From: Alphaproteobacteria bacterium
Lineage (GTDB): Bacteria; Pseudomonadota; Alphaproteobacteria; SMXS01
Direction: 5' to 3'
DNA: 64,000 bases
Assembly (NCBI GenBank): GCA_016124315.1
Contig: WGNW01000010.1
Location: forward strand, 26,628-90,627
This document shows positions 26,518-36,695 of the stretch, in pieces (position 1 is the first letter of the stretch; every line of letters starts with the position of its first letter). The notes under the pieces are model-generated. The model did not search any database, had not been told where the DNA came from, and worked only from the letters and a program-made list of their open reading frames with translations. Position numbers and translations under genes: made by a program.

Positions 26518-29067
26518 ACGGCCGGGCCGCAGCCGCGACGGCCAGCCTGTCAGGCAGCGCGCGACGGCGGCGACGGGACCCGCCTCCAGCACAACGCTCA
26601 TGTGGTCGCCCTCGATCAGGTGCTCTTCCACGGGGCCGGTCAGCAGCTCGGCCCAGCGGTCCAGATTGACCTGGCGCGGCAGCGGGTCGAAATGCCCGCT
26701 GGTGGTGCTGCGGAACACCATGGCCGGTCCCGCATAGGGCGCCGGCACGTAGCCCATGCGCGCGGCGACGCAGCGCTGAAAGATCCGGTGGTCGTGGCTC
26801 AGGCTCTCCGATGGCGTGGCCGGGACATGGAGCGCGAGCTTGAGCTTGCGCCGCATGCGCTTCGCCTTTTCCCGCCAGTTCCGGCGCGCGAAACGCCCCG
26901 CCCGGTCGAGCAGCAGCCGCGCCTCGTCGCGCCAGGGCCGCCGGCCGGCGAAATGGCTTTCGATCAGCACCAGCAGGGCGACCTCTTCGCCCCGCCGCCG
27001 CAGCCGCTGGGCGGTCTCCAGGGCCAGCAGGCCGCCGAAGGAATGGCCGCCGAGCACGTAGGGGCCGGGCCCCTCGGCGAGGACCTGTCCCTCCAGATGC
27101 TCGGCCATGCTTTCGAGGCGGCCGTGGATGCCGGTGCCGAACAGCAGCGGCGAGATTTGCAGCTGGCGCCACGGCGCGCCGCCGCTCATGGCATCGCCGA
27201 TGGCGTCGGGAATCTTCAGCATGTTCCAGGGCTGGCCGATGACGAAGGTCCGCGCGCCGATCGGCCGCGACGGTCCGGCCGAACCGCGGTCCTCGATCAG
27301 CGCCGCGAGGCCGCGGACGGTGGTGGGTTCGGCCACGTCGTCGACCGACAATTGCAGGCCGAAACGGCTCTCGACCTCCAGCACCAGTTCCAGGATCGAC
27401 ATGGAATCGCCGCCCAGCGCCCGGTACTCGTCGTCGAGGCCGATGTCGCGCCGCTGCAGGACGGTCTGCCATACCTCCAGCAGCACCCGCTGCACGGCCG
27501 TCTCCGGCGCCGGACCGCCGATGGCCGGCATCGAGCCGGCTGCCGCGGCCTCCAGCAGGGCATGCCGGTCCACCTTGCCCGTCGCCTTGAGGGGAAATGC
27601 ATCGAAGACGTGGATTGCGCCAGGCACCATATAGTCGGGCAGCCGGCCCGCCGCCATCTCCCGCAGCGCCGGACCGGACAGCCGCGCGCCGCGGACGAAG
27701 CCCACCAGTTCCCGCGTGCCGAAGCTGGTCTCGCGCGGCAGCACGACCGCCTCCTCCACGCCGGGCAAGCTGGCCAGCACAACGGCGACGCCGGTGGGCT
27801 CGACGCGGTGGCCGCGCACCTTCACTTGCTCGTCCAGCCGGCCCAGGAACTCGATCGCGCCATCGGGCCGCGCCCTGCACAGGTCTCCGGTGCGGTAAAG
27901 CCGTCCGCCCGGCGACGCGGGGTCGGGCAGGAACCGCTCGCGTGTGAGGACCGGGTCGCCCAGATAGCCCAGGGCGACGGCGGGACCGCCGATCACCAGT
28001 TCTCCCTCGACGCCGGGTGCCACCGGACTCATCTCCGCGTCCACCACGGCGACCGTCCGGCCCCGCAGCGGCCGGCCGATGGGTATGCGGCCGGCGGCGA
28101 CGTCCTCGGCGGTGATCTCGTGCCAGGTCGCCAGGGTGGTGGCCTCGGTCGGACCGTAACCGTTTACCAGCCGGCGCGGCGGCGCGCCGCCGTTCAGCAC
28201 CCGTCCGACGGAGACCGGGTCGGCCGCCTCGCCGCCGATGACCACGGTGTCCACGGTGCGAAAGGCGTCGGGCCGGCGGCTTGTGATCGCGTTGAACAGC
28301 GAGGTGGTGAGCCACAGGCCGTCGATCCCCTTCCCCGCCAGGAAGTCCGCCATCGGGCCGGCCGAAAGCAGCACCTCCCTGGGCACGCCCACAAGGCAGC
28401 CGCCGTGCAGCAGCGTCGCCCAGACCTCCAGGGTCGACGCGTCGAACGCGAAGGTGCTGGTCTGTGCGAACCGGTAGCCCGGCGGAACCTCGATGAAGGC
28501 GGCATCCTCGACCAGCCCCTCGATCCCGGCATGGGCCACGACGACGCCCTTGGGCGCGCCGGTCGAGCCCGACGTGTAGCAGACATGGGCCGCGTCCCCC
28601 GGCCCGCCGCGCGGCGGCGGCGCGTTCGCCGGATGGTCGCGCAGGACCGACGGTTCGGCGAAGTCCCGCAGCCGTCGCAGGCCCTCGGGCTCGACGTCGT
28701 CCGGAAGATCGTCGCCCGCCAGCAGCAGGGCGGCCGAGCGCTGCGCCAGAACCTGGCGGGCGCGGCTCGCCGAATGGCGCGTGTCGAGCGCCAGGTAGGC
28801 AGCGCCCGACTTGAGGATCGCCAGGCTGCCGAGCGCGAAGACGGCGGCGTCGCCCGCCGCCAGCGCGACGATGTCGCCGGGCCCGATGCCCAGGCCGATC
28901 AGGCGGTGTGCCAGCCGGTTGCTGAGGAACTCCAGTTCGGCGTAGGTGACGACATGGTCGGCCAGTTCGACGGCGGGGCGGTCGGGCCAGCACTGACAGC
29001 GGCGGGCAAAGACCTGCTCCACCCGCCAGCCGGACCCAGACCCGCTCAGTCCCGTGCTTTCAGCCAT
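26434..29067 (-). CDS. single-module NRPS-like protein: adenylation - PCP - thioesterase
   Basis: A-domain motifs YTSGSTGAPKGVVVAH, NGYGPTEATT, YRTGDLCR; PCP LGGDSMSILEL; TE GGHSFGG. No condensation domain; C-terminus overlaps hemW antisense. Confidence 0.9.
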   Translation of the reverse strand: MAESTGLSGSGSGWRVEQVFARRCQCWPDRPAVELADHVVTYAELEFLSNRLAHRLIGLGIGPGDIVALAAGDAAVFALGSLAILKSGAAYLALDTRHSASRARQVLAQRSAALLLAGDDLPDDVEPEGLRRLRDFAEPSVLRDHPANAPPPRGGPGDAAHVCYTSGSTGAPKGVVVAHAGIEGLVEDAAFIEVPPGYRFAQTSTFAFDASTLEVWATLLHGGCLVGVPREVLLSAGPMADFLAGKGIDGLWLTTSLFNAITSRRPDAFRTVDTVVIGGEAADPVSVGRVLNGGAPPRRLVNGYGPTEATTLATWHEITAEDVAAGRIPIGRPLRGRTVAVVDAEMSPVAPGVEGELVIGGPAVALGYLGDPVLTRERFLPDPASPGGRLYRTGDLCRARPDGAIEFLGRLDEQVKVRGHRVEPTGVAVVLASLPGVEEAVVLPRETSFGTRELVGFVRGARLSGPALREMAAGRLPDYMVPGAIHVFDAFPLKATGKVDRHALLEAAAAGSMPAIGGPAPETAVQRVLLEVWQTVLQRRDIGLDDEYRALGGDSMSILELVLEVESRFGLQLSVDDVAEPTTVRGLAALIEDRGSAGPSRPIGARTFVIGQPWNMLKIPDAIGDAMSGGAPWRQLQISPLLFGTGIHGRLESMAEHLEGQVLAEGPGPYVLGGHSFGGLLALETAQRLRRRGEEVALLVLIESHFAGRRPWRDEARLLLDRAGRFARRNWREKAKRMRRKLKLALHVPATPSESLSHDHRIFQRCVAARMGYVPAPYAGPAMVFRSTTSGHFDPLPRQVNLDRWAELLTGPVEEHLIEGDHMSVVLEAGPVAAVARCLTGWPSRLRPGRSAQQLADDGVEHRAALGGRPEEAAVPA

Positions 29068-29138
29068 CCCGCCAGCCCCCTCGGCGTCGACCCGAGATTA
29101 CTGCGGAACCCACGGAGCCGACAACCGCATCGACGGCC

Positions 29139-30455
29139 TCAGGGCTGCGCGTAGGAGGTGCCGAACTCCTGCGGCGCCAGGTCGACCACGTCGGCGCCCG
29201 ACGGGTTGATCTGAACCACCGCGAGGCCGCGGTCGGCGACGCCGTCCGGTCCGAAGCGGAACACGCCGTCGATGCCGGAGAAGCCCGTCGGACTGGTCAG
29301 CGCCTCGCGGCTGAACGGCCGCTCCGGCCGCAGCTTCTTGAGCGCCGCCACCAGCGAGACCGCGTCGTAGGCGATGGTCGAGACCCGCGGCGCCGTCTCG
29401 CCGTAGACCGTCTGGAACCGCTGGGTGAAGGTCGTGCCCGCCTGCGGCGGCGGCCCCGCATACCAGGCGCCCGCCAGTTCGTGCTCGCTCTTCAGCGAGG
29501 CGTCGTCCCACAGGCCGGTGCCGAGGAACTTCACCTTGTCCGGGTCGATGTCGTAGTACGGCAGCATGGGCGCGAGCGTCTTCAGCAGCCCGCCGCCGGC
29601 GGCGATGAGCACCGCGTCGAAATCGTACTTGTAGACCGGCTGCGGCTCGGCCGGCGGCTCGCCCGGCATCGCCGGCGGCGGACTGGCGTCCGGCGGCGGC
29701 GCGATCTCCACCCGGTGCCGGGACAGCCGCTCCACCGGGTCGGCCAGGGCGGCCTCGTTCGGCTGGAACGTCTCCGTATCCACCACCGTGCCGCCATAAC
29801 GGCCGGCGGCGCTGCGCAGGGCCTCGACGACCATGGTGCCGTAGGCGGACTCCGGAACCAGCGCGGCGAGCCGCTTGTAGCCCTGGTCGATGGCGTACTT
29901 GACGATCCGGTCCACTTGCTGCTGCGGCGTGAAGCCCATGATGTAGACGCCGTTGCCGGCCACCGTGCGGTCGGTGGAGAAGCCGATCAGCGGCACGCTG
30001 AACTGCTGGGCGACGGGGCCGGCGGCGCGGATCGCGTCGGCGAAGATCGGGCCGAGCAGGACCTGCGCGCCGTCGTCGATGGCATCCTGGGCGGCGCCGG
30101 CGGCGCCCCCGGACCATTCCGTATCGCGCGGCAGCAGCACGATGGTCGGGTCGCCGACGTCGAACAGGGCGAGCTGGGCGGCGTCGCGCATGGCCTCGCC
30201 CAGCGCCGCGTTGGGCCCCGACAAGGGCAGCAGGAGGCCCACCTTGGTGATGTGCTCGCCGTAGTACTTGTCGGGCTTGGGCGGCGGCGCGGGCGGCGGC
30301 GCCTCCACCGGCGGCGGCAGCGCGGCCACCTGCTGAGGCGGCGGCGCGGCGCGCACCTCCTGGCGCATGCTGGCACCGCACGCCGCCAATGGCATCATTG
30401 CGACGATCAGGAAAAGCGGGCAAAGATGGGATCTGATCAGGCGCTTCAGGGTCAT
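29139..30455 (-). CDS. periplasmic-binding-fold lipoprotein, penicillin-binding protein activator (LpoA-like)
   Basis: Lipobox-like MMPLAACGAS; KVGLLLPLSGPNAALGEAMRDAAQLALFD...; divergent from rsmI-yraN as in many proteobacteria. Confidence 0.85.
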   Translation of the reverse strand: MTLKRLIRSHLCPLFLIVAMMPLAACGASMRQEVRAAPPPQQVAALPPPVEAPPPAPPPKPDKYYGEHITKVGLLLPLSGPNAALGEAMRDAAQLALFDVGDPTIVLLPRDTEWSGGAAGAAQDAIDDGAQVLLGPIFADAIRAAGPVAQQFSVPLIGFSTDRTVAGNGVYIMGFTPQQQVDRIVKYAIDQGYKRLAALVPESAYGTMVVEALRSAAGRYGGTVVDTETFQPNEAALADPVERLSRHRVEIAPPPDASPPPAMPGEPPAEPQPVYKYDFDAVLIAAGGGLLKTLAPMLPYYDIDPDKVKFLGTGLWDDASLKSEHELAGAWYAGPPPQAGTTFTQRFQTVYGETAPRVSTIAYDAVSLVAALKKLRPERPFSREALTSPTGFSGIDGVFRFGPDGVADRGLAVVQINPSGADVVDLAPQEFGTSYAQP

Positions 30456-30510
30456 GGTCGGCTCGCGTCGTGGGCACCTGGTCGAGGGTGAGCAGGAGTG
30501 CCGGACGACT

Positions 30511-31377
30511 ATGGAAGCCCCTGAAGGCCAAGTCAAACTCGCGCCGGGCCTCTATCTGGTCGCGACGCCGATCGGCAACCTGCGCGACATCACCCTGCGC
30601 GCCCGCGACGTGCTGCGCGGCGCCGACGTGATCGCCTGCGAGGACACCCGCGTCACGCGGCGCCTGCTCGACCGTTACGACATCGCAACCCCGCTGGTCC
30701 GCTACGACGACCACAGCGGCGACGGCGACCGGCGGCGGCTGCTGGACAGGGTCGCTTCGGGCGAGGCGGTGGCACTGGCCAGCGACGCCGGCACGCCGCT
30801 GGTGTCCGATCCGGGCTTCAAGCTGGTGCGCGCCGCCGTCGCGGAGGGACTCGACGTGGTGCCCGTGCCCGGTCCGTCGTCGGTGCTGGCGGCGCTCTGC
30901 CTGGCCGGGCTGCCCACCGACCGCTTCAGCTTCGCCGGCTTCCTGCCCGAGAAGGCCGCCGGCCGCCAGGCGGCGCTCGCCGACGCGCTGGGCCTGCCGG
31001 GCACGGTCGTCGCCTTCGAGGCGGCGCGGCGGCTGCCCGGCTGCCTGGCGGACCTGGCGGCGCTCGATCCCGGCCGTCCCGTGGTGGTGGCTCGCGAGCT
31101 CACCAAGCGGTTCGAGGAGGCGGTGCGCGGCAGCGCCGCCGAACTGGCCGAGCGCTACCGGAAAGAAGGGCCGCCCCGCGGCGAGGTGGTGCTGGTGATC
31201 GGCCCGCCGGCCGAGGCGGACGCCGGTGCCGCCGACCTGGATTCGGCCCTGCGCGCGGCGCTGCGCGACCTCAGCGTCAAGGAGGCGGCCAGCGCCGTCG
31301 CCTACATGACGGGCCGCAAGCGGCGCGAGGTCTACGCCCGCGCCGTCGAGCTGTCGAAGGAACGGGACGGGCGATGA
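30511..31377 (+). CDS. rsmI: 16S rRNA (cytidine(1402)-2'-O)-methyltransferase
   Basis: PGLYLVATPIGNLRDITLRARDVLRGADVIACEDTRVTRRLLDRY. Confidence 0.96.
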   Translation: MEAPEGQVKLAPGLYLVATPIGNLRDITLRARDVLRGADVIACEDTRVTRRLLDRYDIATPLVRYDDHSGDGDRRRLLDRVASGEAVALASDAGTPLVSDPGFKLVRAAVAEGLDVVPVPGPSSVLAALCLAGLPTDRFSFAGFLPEKAAGRQAALADALGLPGTVVAFEAARRLPGCLADLAALDPGRPVVVARELTKRFEEAVRGSAAELAERYRKEGPPRGEVVLVIGPPAEADAGAADLDSALRAALRDLSVKEAASAVAYMTGRKRREVYARAVELSKERDGR

Positions 31378-31745
31378 GCCGCGGCACCGCCGAGCGGCGC
31401 CGCGCCTGGACCGCCGGCAGACGGGCCGAGACCCTGTGCGCCTGGTGGCTGCGGCTGAAGGGCTACCGCATCCTGACGCGCAACTGGAAGACGCCGTCGG
31501 GCGAGGCCGACATCGTCGCCCGGCGCGGCCGGCTGCTGGTGTTCGTCGAGGTGAAGGCCCGCGCCACCCACGGCGCCGGCCTGGAGGCCGTCTCGCCGCG
31601 GCAGCAGAAGCGGGTGCGCCGCGCCGCCGAGATCTTCGTCGCCGCCCATCCCCGCTGGGCCGCGCTCGACATGCGCTTCGACATCATGACGATTGCGCCG
31701 GGCGGCTGGCCGACCCATAGTCCCGGCGCTTGGGGATATGACTAG
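31374..31745 (+). CDS. yraN: YraN family (UPF0102) endonuclease-like protein
   Basis: RRAETLCAWWLRLKGYRILTRNWKTPSGEADIVARRGRLLVFVEVKAR; overlaps rsmI stop. Confidence 0.92.
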   Translation: MSRGTAERRRAWTAGRRAETLCAWWLRLKGYRILTRNWKTPSGEADIVARRGRLLVFVEVKARATHGAGLEAVSPRQQKRVRRAAEIFVAAHPRWAALDMRFDIMTIAPGGWPTHSPGAWGYD

Positions 31746-31754
31746 GAGCCCGGA

Positions 31755-32702
31755 ATGAGCTTGGCCGTCGCCATCCAGATGGACCCGATCGCGGGCATCA
31801 ACATCAGCGCCGACAGCACCTTCGCGCTGGCGCTGGAGGCCCAGCGCCGCGGCCACGGCCTCTACTACTACCTGCCGCGCGACCTCAGCTTCGTCCACGG
31901 CCGGGTGGTCGCCCGCGCCCATCCGCTGACCGTGCGCCGCGAGCCCGGCAACCACTTCACCCTGGGCGCCGAGGAGGTGATCGACCTCGCCACCTTCGAC
32001 GTGGTGCTGCTGCGCCAGGACCCGCCCTTCGACATGGACTACATCACCACCACCCACCTGCTGGAGCACGTCCACCCGGACACGCTGGTGGTGAACGATC
32101 CCATGCATGTGCGCAACGCGCCGGAGAAGCTGTTCGTCACCCGCTTCCCCGAGCTGATGCCGCCCACCCTGATCAGCGCCTCGAAGCGCGACGTCGAGGC
32201 GTTCCGCGCCGAGCACAAGGACATCATCATGAAGCCGCTGTTCGGCAACGGCGGCGCCGGCGTGTTCCGGGTGCGCGAGGACGACGAGAACTTCAACTCG
32301 CTGTTCGAGATGTTCACCCAGTTCTACGTCGAGCCCATCGTGGTGCAGCGCTACGTGCCCGAGGTGCGGCTCGGCGACAAGCGCATCATCCTGGTCGACG
32401 GCAAGGCGGTGGGCGCCATCAACCGGGTGCCGGCGGCGGGCGAGAGCCGCTCCAACATGCATGTGGGCGGCCGCGCCGAGAAGTCGTCCCTCACCCGGCG
32501 CGAGCACGAAATCTGCGAGGCCATCGGCCCGGCGCTGGCGGAACGCGGCCTGATCTTCGTCGGCATCGACGTGATCGGCCGCTACCTCACCGAGATCAAC
32601 GTCACCTCGCCCACCGGCATCCAGGAGATCGACCGGTTCGACGGCGCCAACCTCTCCGGCCTGATCTGGGACGCCATCGAGGCGCGGCGCGCAAGACGAT
32701 AG
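31755..32702 (+). CDS. gshB: glutathione synthase
   Basis: [40 protein letters not shown]...[16 protein letters not shown]...[18 protein letters not shown]. Confidence 0.97.
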   Translation: MSLAVAIQMDPIAGINISADSTFALALEAQRRGHGLYYYLPRDLSFVHGRVVARAHPLTVRREPGNHFTLGAEEVIDLATFDVVLLRQDPPFDMDYITTTHLLEHVHPDTLVVNDPMHVRNAPEKLFVTRFPELMPPTLISASKRDVEAFRAEHKDIIMKPLFGNGGAGVFRVREDDENFNSLFEMFTQFYVEPIVVQRYVPEVRLGDKRIILVDGKAVGAINRVPAAGESRSNMHVGGRAEKSSLTRREHEICEAIGPALAERGLIFVGIDVIGRYLTEINVTSPTGIQEIDRFDGANLSGLIWDAIEARRARR

Positions 32703-32790
32703 CGCCGCACCGGCCCGGCGCGCGCGGTTCCTAACGCACCCGGAACAGAGTATCATTGCCCGGCTGGGGGCCCGGAGGGGGAGGCGCATC

Positions 32791-34377
32791 ATGGATGCGG
32801 CGACCGTGCAGGATGGCGCCCGGCTGGCGGCATCGATCTACCGTGCGCTCGTCGGGGAGCGCGCCAGCGACAAGTACAAGGCCCGCGAGATCGCCACCGC
32901 GCCCGGCAGCGGCGTCGATCGCGGCGCGCTGCGCGCGCTGCTCATGCAGGGAATCTCGGGCCCGTTCGCGGCCGGCAAGGAAGACGAGAACGAGGACGAG
33001 TCCATTCGGGCGACCCGGTCCTGGCTGGTGGGCGTGCTCGCCTGCCTCTCGCTGGGGGACGACGCCGCCACCGCCATGGCGGCCGCCCATGTGGAGAAGG
33101 AAGGCGAACCCTATCACTGGGCGCGCTACTGGGCGCTGGAAGGGCTGATCTTCTGCGGCAGCCCGGTGGTCGAGGAGGCTGCGCGCAAGGCGGCCGCCCA
33201 TCTGGCAGATCCGCTGGTATCGCTTCTCGCCGACGCTTTCCTCGCCTCGCGCGGCGACCGGAAGGCGCTTGCCAAGGTGCGCAAGGCGCTCGGATCAGAC
33301 GGCGACGAGACGTGGTTCGCGCTGCGTGCGCTCCGCATCGTTCCGCTGCAGGCCACGGTGCCGGCGCTTTGCGACATCGTCCGCGGCGGCGACTATTCGG
33401 ACGTCACGTATGACGCGGTCATGGCGCTGGGCCGGGTCCCAGCCGAGTGGAACCATGCGACCGCCGCCGCCCAGATCCTGTCGGCCGCCGTCGTCTCCAT
33501 GCAGGGCGCGCCCTGGAAGGACGGCATGCGCACCGGCGCGATCAACGGTCTGGGCAACCTGCGGGTCGAGAGTGCCGCGCCGCTGCTCGTCCAGGAGCTG
33601 GCCGACGACAATCCCGCCGTGGTCCGCGAGGCGGCCCGCGCGCTCGAGCGCATCCTCGGCCTGGGCGTCGCCGTCACGCGGGTGACCGAGGCGGCGGCGC
33701 GCTCGGACGACGGCGGGCTGATCGCGTATGGCCGGGCGCTGCGCTGGCTCGACCGCGACGCCGTCGCCGAGGAGCTGGAGGCGCTGATGGGCGTCGGCGC
33801 GCCGCGCCAGCAGGAAGCGGCCCGCGCGCTGCTCGCCGAGCTGGGCGGCGCCGTCGCGTTCCAGAAGCTGCGCGCGCGAGCCGACGTCATGAAGCAGTAC
33901 TCGGACGTGCTGGAAAAGGCCGAGGAGAAGATCCGCGAGCTGTTCGAAACCTCGGTACGCGAGGCTCAGCGCGGCTTCCACCTCGCCGTCGTCATGGATG
34001 TGACCGTGTTCTCCACGGGCGTGCTGCTGCTGCTGGGCAGCGCCTGCTACGCACTGCTGATGAAGGGCGACCTGAGCAGCTGGGCGGGCGTGGGCGTCGC
34101 CGGCGGGACCGGCGTGCTCGGCATCGTCTACGGCGTCCTGATCGCCAACCCGCGCAAGCAGGTGCGCGAGTCGGTCGATCATCTGATGCGGGTGAAGATG
34201 GTGTTCCTCGCCTATCTGCGCCGCCTGCACCAGGCCGACCAGGCCTATGCGCGCCGCCTGCTCGACGACCGGCCGGTGACGGTGGACGAGGTGCAGGGAT
34301 TTTCCGCCGCCGTCGGCACGATCATGGACCAGACCCTGGCCCAGCCGCTCAACGGCGAGCCGGCACCCGGCCGGTGA
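32791..34377 (+). CDS. HEAT-repeat protein with C-terminal two-TM membrane module
   Basis: N-terminal alpha-helical repeats (TVPALCDIVRGGDYSDVTYDAVMALGRVP; AAPLLVQELADDNPAVVREAARALERIL); C-terminal TMs (HLAVVMDVTVFSTGVLLLLGSACYALLM and WAGVGVAGGTGVLGIVYGVLIAN). Confidence 0.8.
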   Translation: MDAATVQDGARLAASIYRALVGERASDKYKAREIATAPGSGVDRGALRALLMQGISGPFAAGKEDENEDESIRATRSWLVGVLACLSLGDDAATAMAAAHVEKEGEPYHWARYWALEGLIFCGSPVVEEAARKAAAHLADPLVSLLADAFLASRGDRKALAKVRKALGSDGDETWFALRALRIVPLQATVPALCDIVRGGDYSDVTYDAVMALGRVPAEWNHATAAAQILSAAVVSMQGAPWKDGMRTGAINGLGNLRVESAAPLLVQELADDNPAVVREAARALERILGLGVAVTRVTEAAARSDDGGLIAYGRALRWLDRDAVAEELEALMGVGAPRQQEAARALLAELGGAVAFQKLRARADVMKQYSDVLEKAEEKIRELFETSVREAQRGFHLAVVMDVTVFSTGVLLLLGSACYALLMKGDLSSWAGVGVAGGTGVLGIVYGVLIANPRKQVRESVDHLMRVKMVFLAYLRRLHQADQAYARRLLDDRPVTVDEVQGFSAAVGTIMDQTLAQPLNGEPAPGR

Positions 34378-34498
34378 CGAACAAAGCCCGCTGACCGATT
34401 GGCGCGTTCACGCCGGGCCGCGATGGAACCGGACCCCTGCGAATTCCGTTGCTGTTTCGCCAAAACAACCCAATATCTTGTAGCTGAGGAGCGCGGCG

Positions 34499-35200
34499 AT
34501 GGACCTGAGTGGGGTGTTCGACAATTCCGGCAGCGTGCAGGGTCCGACCTACGCGGACCTGCACCGGGAGTTCCAGTCGGCATTCTCCTACCGCCCCGAA
34601 GCGCTTCCCCAGGACGACCTGCCCGATGGCCGCGGCCACACGGTGCTGGTGGTGCCCGGCCTGCTCACCAACGACAATTTCACCACCGACCTTCGGACCT
34701 TCCTCGAGGGCTGCAACTACCGCGCCGAGGGCTGGGCGCTGGGCGTGAACTGGGGCCCGACGCCGCGCCTCGTGGGCGGCCTGGCCGACCGGCTGGCCGA
34801 ACTCAACGAACGCGAGGGCGGCCCGGTGAGCGTGGTGGGCGTCAGCATGGGCGGCGTGCTGGTGCGCAACCTGGCCCACGACTTCCCCGACCGCATCCGC
34901 CGCCTCGCCACCATCTGCAGCCCGGTGCGCTTTCCCACCGCCTCGTCCCTCGAGCCGGTGGTGCGGCTGCTGTCGCCGTTCTACGCCCCCGACCTGTCGG
35001 CGGCGCGCTACGCCCTGCCGCTGCCGGTGCCGACCATGGCGGTCTACACCCGCGACGACGGCCTGATCGCCTGGGAGACGTGCAAGGGCGCCGAGAGCGA
35101 CTGCCACGAGGTGGAGGTGGAGGGCGGCCACGTCACCATCTGCCGCAATCCCCAGGTGCAGCTCGCCGTGGCCGACTGGCTCGGCCGCGACCTTCCCTGA
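34499..35200 (+). CDS. alpha/beta hydrolase
   Basis: VLVVPGLLTNDNFTTDLRTFLEGCNYRAEGW...VVGVSMGGVLVRNLA; C-terminal GGHVTI. Confidence 0.82.
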   Translation: MDLSGVFDNSGSVQGPTYADLHREFQSAFSYRPEALPQDDLPDGRGHTVLVVPGLLTNDNFTTDLRTFLEGCNYRAEGWALGVNWGPTPRLVGGLADRLAELNEREGGPVSVVGVSMGGVLVRNLAHDFPDRIRRLATICSPVRFPTASSLEPVVRLLSPFYAPDLSAARYALPLPVPTMAVYTRDDGLIAWETCKGAESDCHEVEVEGGHVTICRNPQVQLAVADWLGRDLP

Positions 35201-35219
35201 CGCCGGCGAGGGCGCGCCC

Positions 35220-35690
35220 GTGACCCAGCCCGCCGAGGTCGAGTACGCCTCCCAGGACTACCAGGACTGGCTGGCCGACCTGAAGGCGACCGCCCTGCTG
35301 CAGACCCACAACCAGGCCCAGGCGATCATGCGCGGCGTGTTCCAGGAGTTGCGCCGCCACATGGGCACGGAGGCAGTGCTCGGATTCGCCGATTCCCTGC
35401 CGCCGCTGCCCCGCGGCATCTTCCTGGAGAAGTGGCGGCCGGCGCCGCCGGCGCCGCTCGCCTCGGCCGGCGACTTCGCCGCGTCCCTCGCGGCGCACCT
35501 GGCGCCGCACGTGATCCCGCCGGAGTCGGCGGCGGCGGACGTCTTCGCCGTGCTCGCCCGCCACGCCGGCCCGGCGCGCGCGGCGGCCATGGCCGCCGCC
35601 CTGCCGGCGGCGCTGCTGCCGCTCTGGCCGCCCCAGGTGCCGCGCTCGCCGCCGCCGCCCTCATACATGCGCAAGGGCGCCGCCGACTGA
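35220..35690 (+). CDS. DUF2267-like protein
   Basis: GTG start; QDYQDWLADLKATALLQTHNQAQAIMRGVFQELRRHMG..LPPLPRGIFLEKWRP. Confidence 0.65.
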   Translation: MTQPAEVEYASQDYQDWLADLKATALLQTHNQAQAIMRGVFQELRRHMGTEAVLGFADSLPPLPRGIFLEKWRPAPPAPLASAGDFAASLAAHLAPHVIPPESAAADVFAVLARHAGPARAAAMAAALPAALLPLWPPQVPRSPPPPSYMRKGAAD

Positions 35691-35751
35691 CTCGTGCCGG
35701 CCGTGCCGAGCGGCTATGCTGCCCGCCTGTTCACCGGGGAGGGAGACGACC

Positions 35752-36561
35752 GTGAGACCGTTGGCGCTGCACCAGATCACCGCAATGGAAGCCTCGCCGC
35801 CCGACCTGCTGTCGATCGCGGCGGAGGTCGGATGCGCCAACGCCTGCGTGTTCGTGCATCTGCCGACTCCGAACGTGCCCTTCCCCGCCGTCACCCGCGC
35901 CATGCTGGGGGAGATGCGCGCCCGCATGGCCGACACCGGCGTCGGCGTGAGCAACATCGAGTATTTCCCGTTGATGGCCGACACCGACGTGGCCGACTTC
36001 CGCGCCGCCCTCGACCTGGGCGCCGAGCTCTCCGCCCACCGGCTGGTGACCCACATCCACGACCCGGACGACATGCGCGCCGCGGCGAGGCTGGCGGCGC
36101 TGGCCGACCTGGCCGCCGAGCGCGGCCTCGACGTCGGCCTGGAGTTCATGGGCCTGACGCCGGCATGCAACTCCATCGCCCGCGCCGTGCGCTTCGTCGA
36201 GCTGGCCGCCCGGCCCAATGTCGGCATCGCCGTCGACTGCCTGCACGTGGTGCGCACCGGCGGCACGGCAGAGCAGCTGGCCGCCGTGCCCGCCGAGCTG
36301 TTCAGCTACGGCCAGCTCTGCGACGGCCCGGACATGTCGGTGCAGGCCGACTACCTGCCCGAGGCGATGGACCGCATGGTCCCCGGCGACGGCGTGTTCC
36401 CGATCCGCGCCCTGGTGGAGGCGACGCCCGCCGCCGTGCCCTTCGACGTGGAGGTGCCGTCGCTCACTGGCCAGCAGGCGGGCGTCCCGGCCCTGGAGCG
36501 CGCCAGGAAGGCCGCCGAGGCCGGCCGCAGGATTCTCGACGCGGCCAGGCCGACGCGGTAG
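35752..36561 (+). CDS. sugar phosphate isomerase/epimerase (TIM barrel, xylose-isomerase-like)
   Basis: LALHQITAMEASPPDLLSIAAEVGCANACVFVH...HDPDDMRAAARLAALADLAAERGLDVGLEFM...VGIAVDCLHVVRTGG. Confidence 0.85.
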   Translation: MRPLALHQITAMEASPPDLLSIAAEVGCANACVFVHLPTPNVPFPAVTRAMLGEMRARMADTGVGVSNIEYFPLMADTDVADFRAALDLGAELSAHRLVTHIHDPDDMRAAARLAALADLAAERGLDVGLEFMGLTPACNSIARAVRFVELAARPNVGIAVDCLHVVRTGGTAEQLAAVPAELFSYGQLCDGPDMSVQADYLPEAMDRMVPGDGVFPIRALVEATPAAVPFDVEVPSLTGQQAGVPALERARKAAEAGRRILDAARPTR

Positions 36562-36695
36562 GCGGTCCCACTTTCCTGGTCGTGCCCGGCTTGTCCGGGT
36601 ATGACGTCGAGAGAGGGTTCAGGCACCTCAGTCGTTGCGTTCCCCCTTCGTACCCGTAAGATGGCTGGCGGATTAAGCCGGCGTTCCGGGGACGC

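Noticed and set aside
26602-29154. 850-aa + strand ORF
   Set aside because: Antisense shadow of the NRPS-like gene; no domain-like content.
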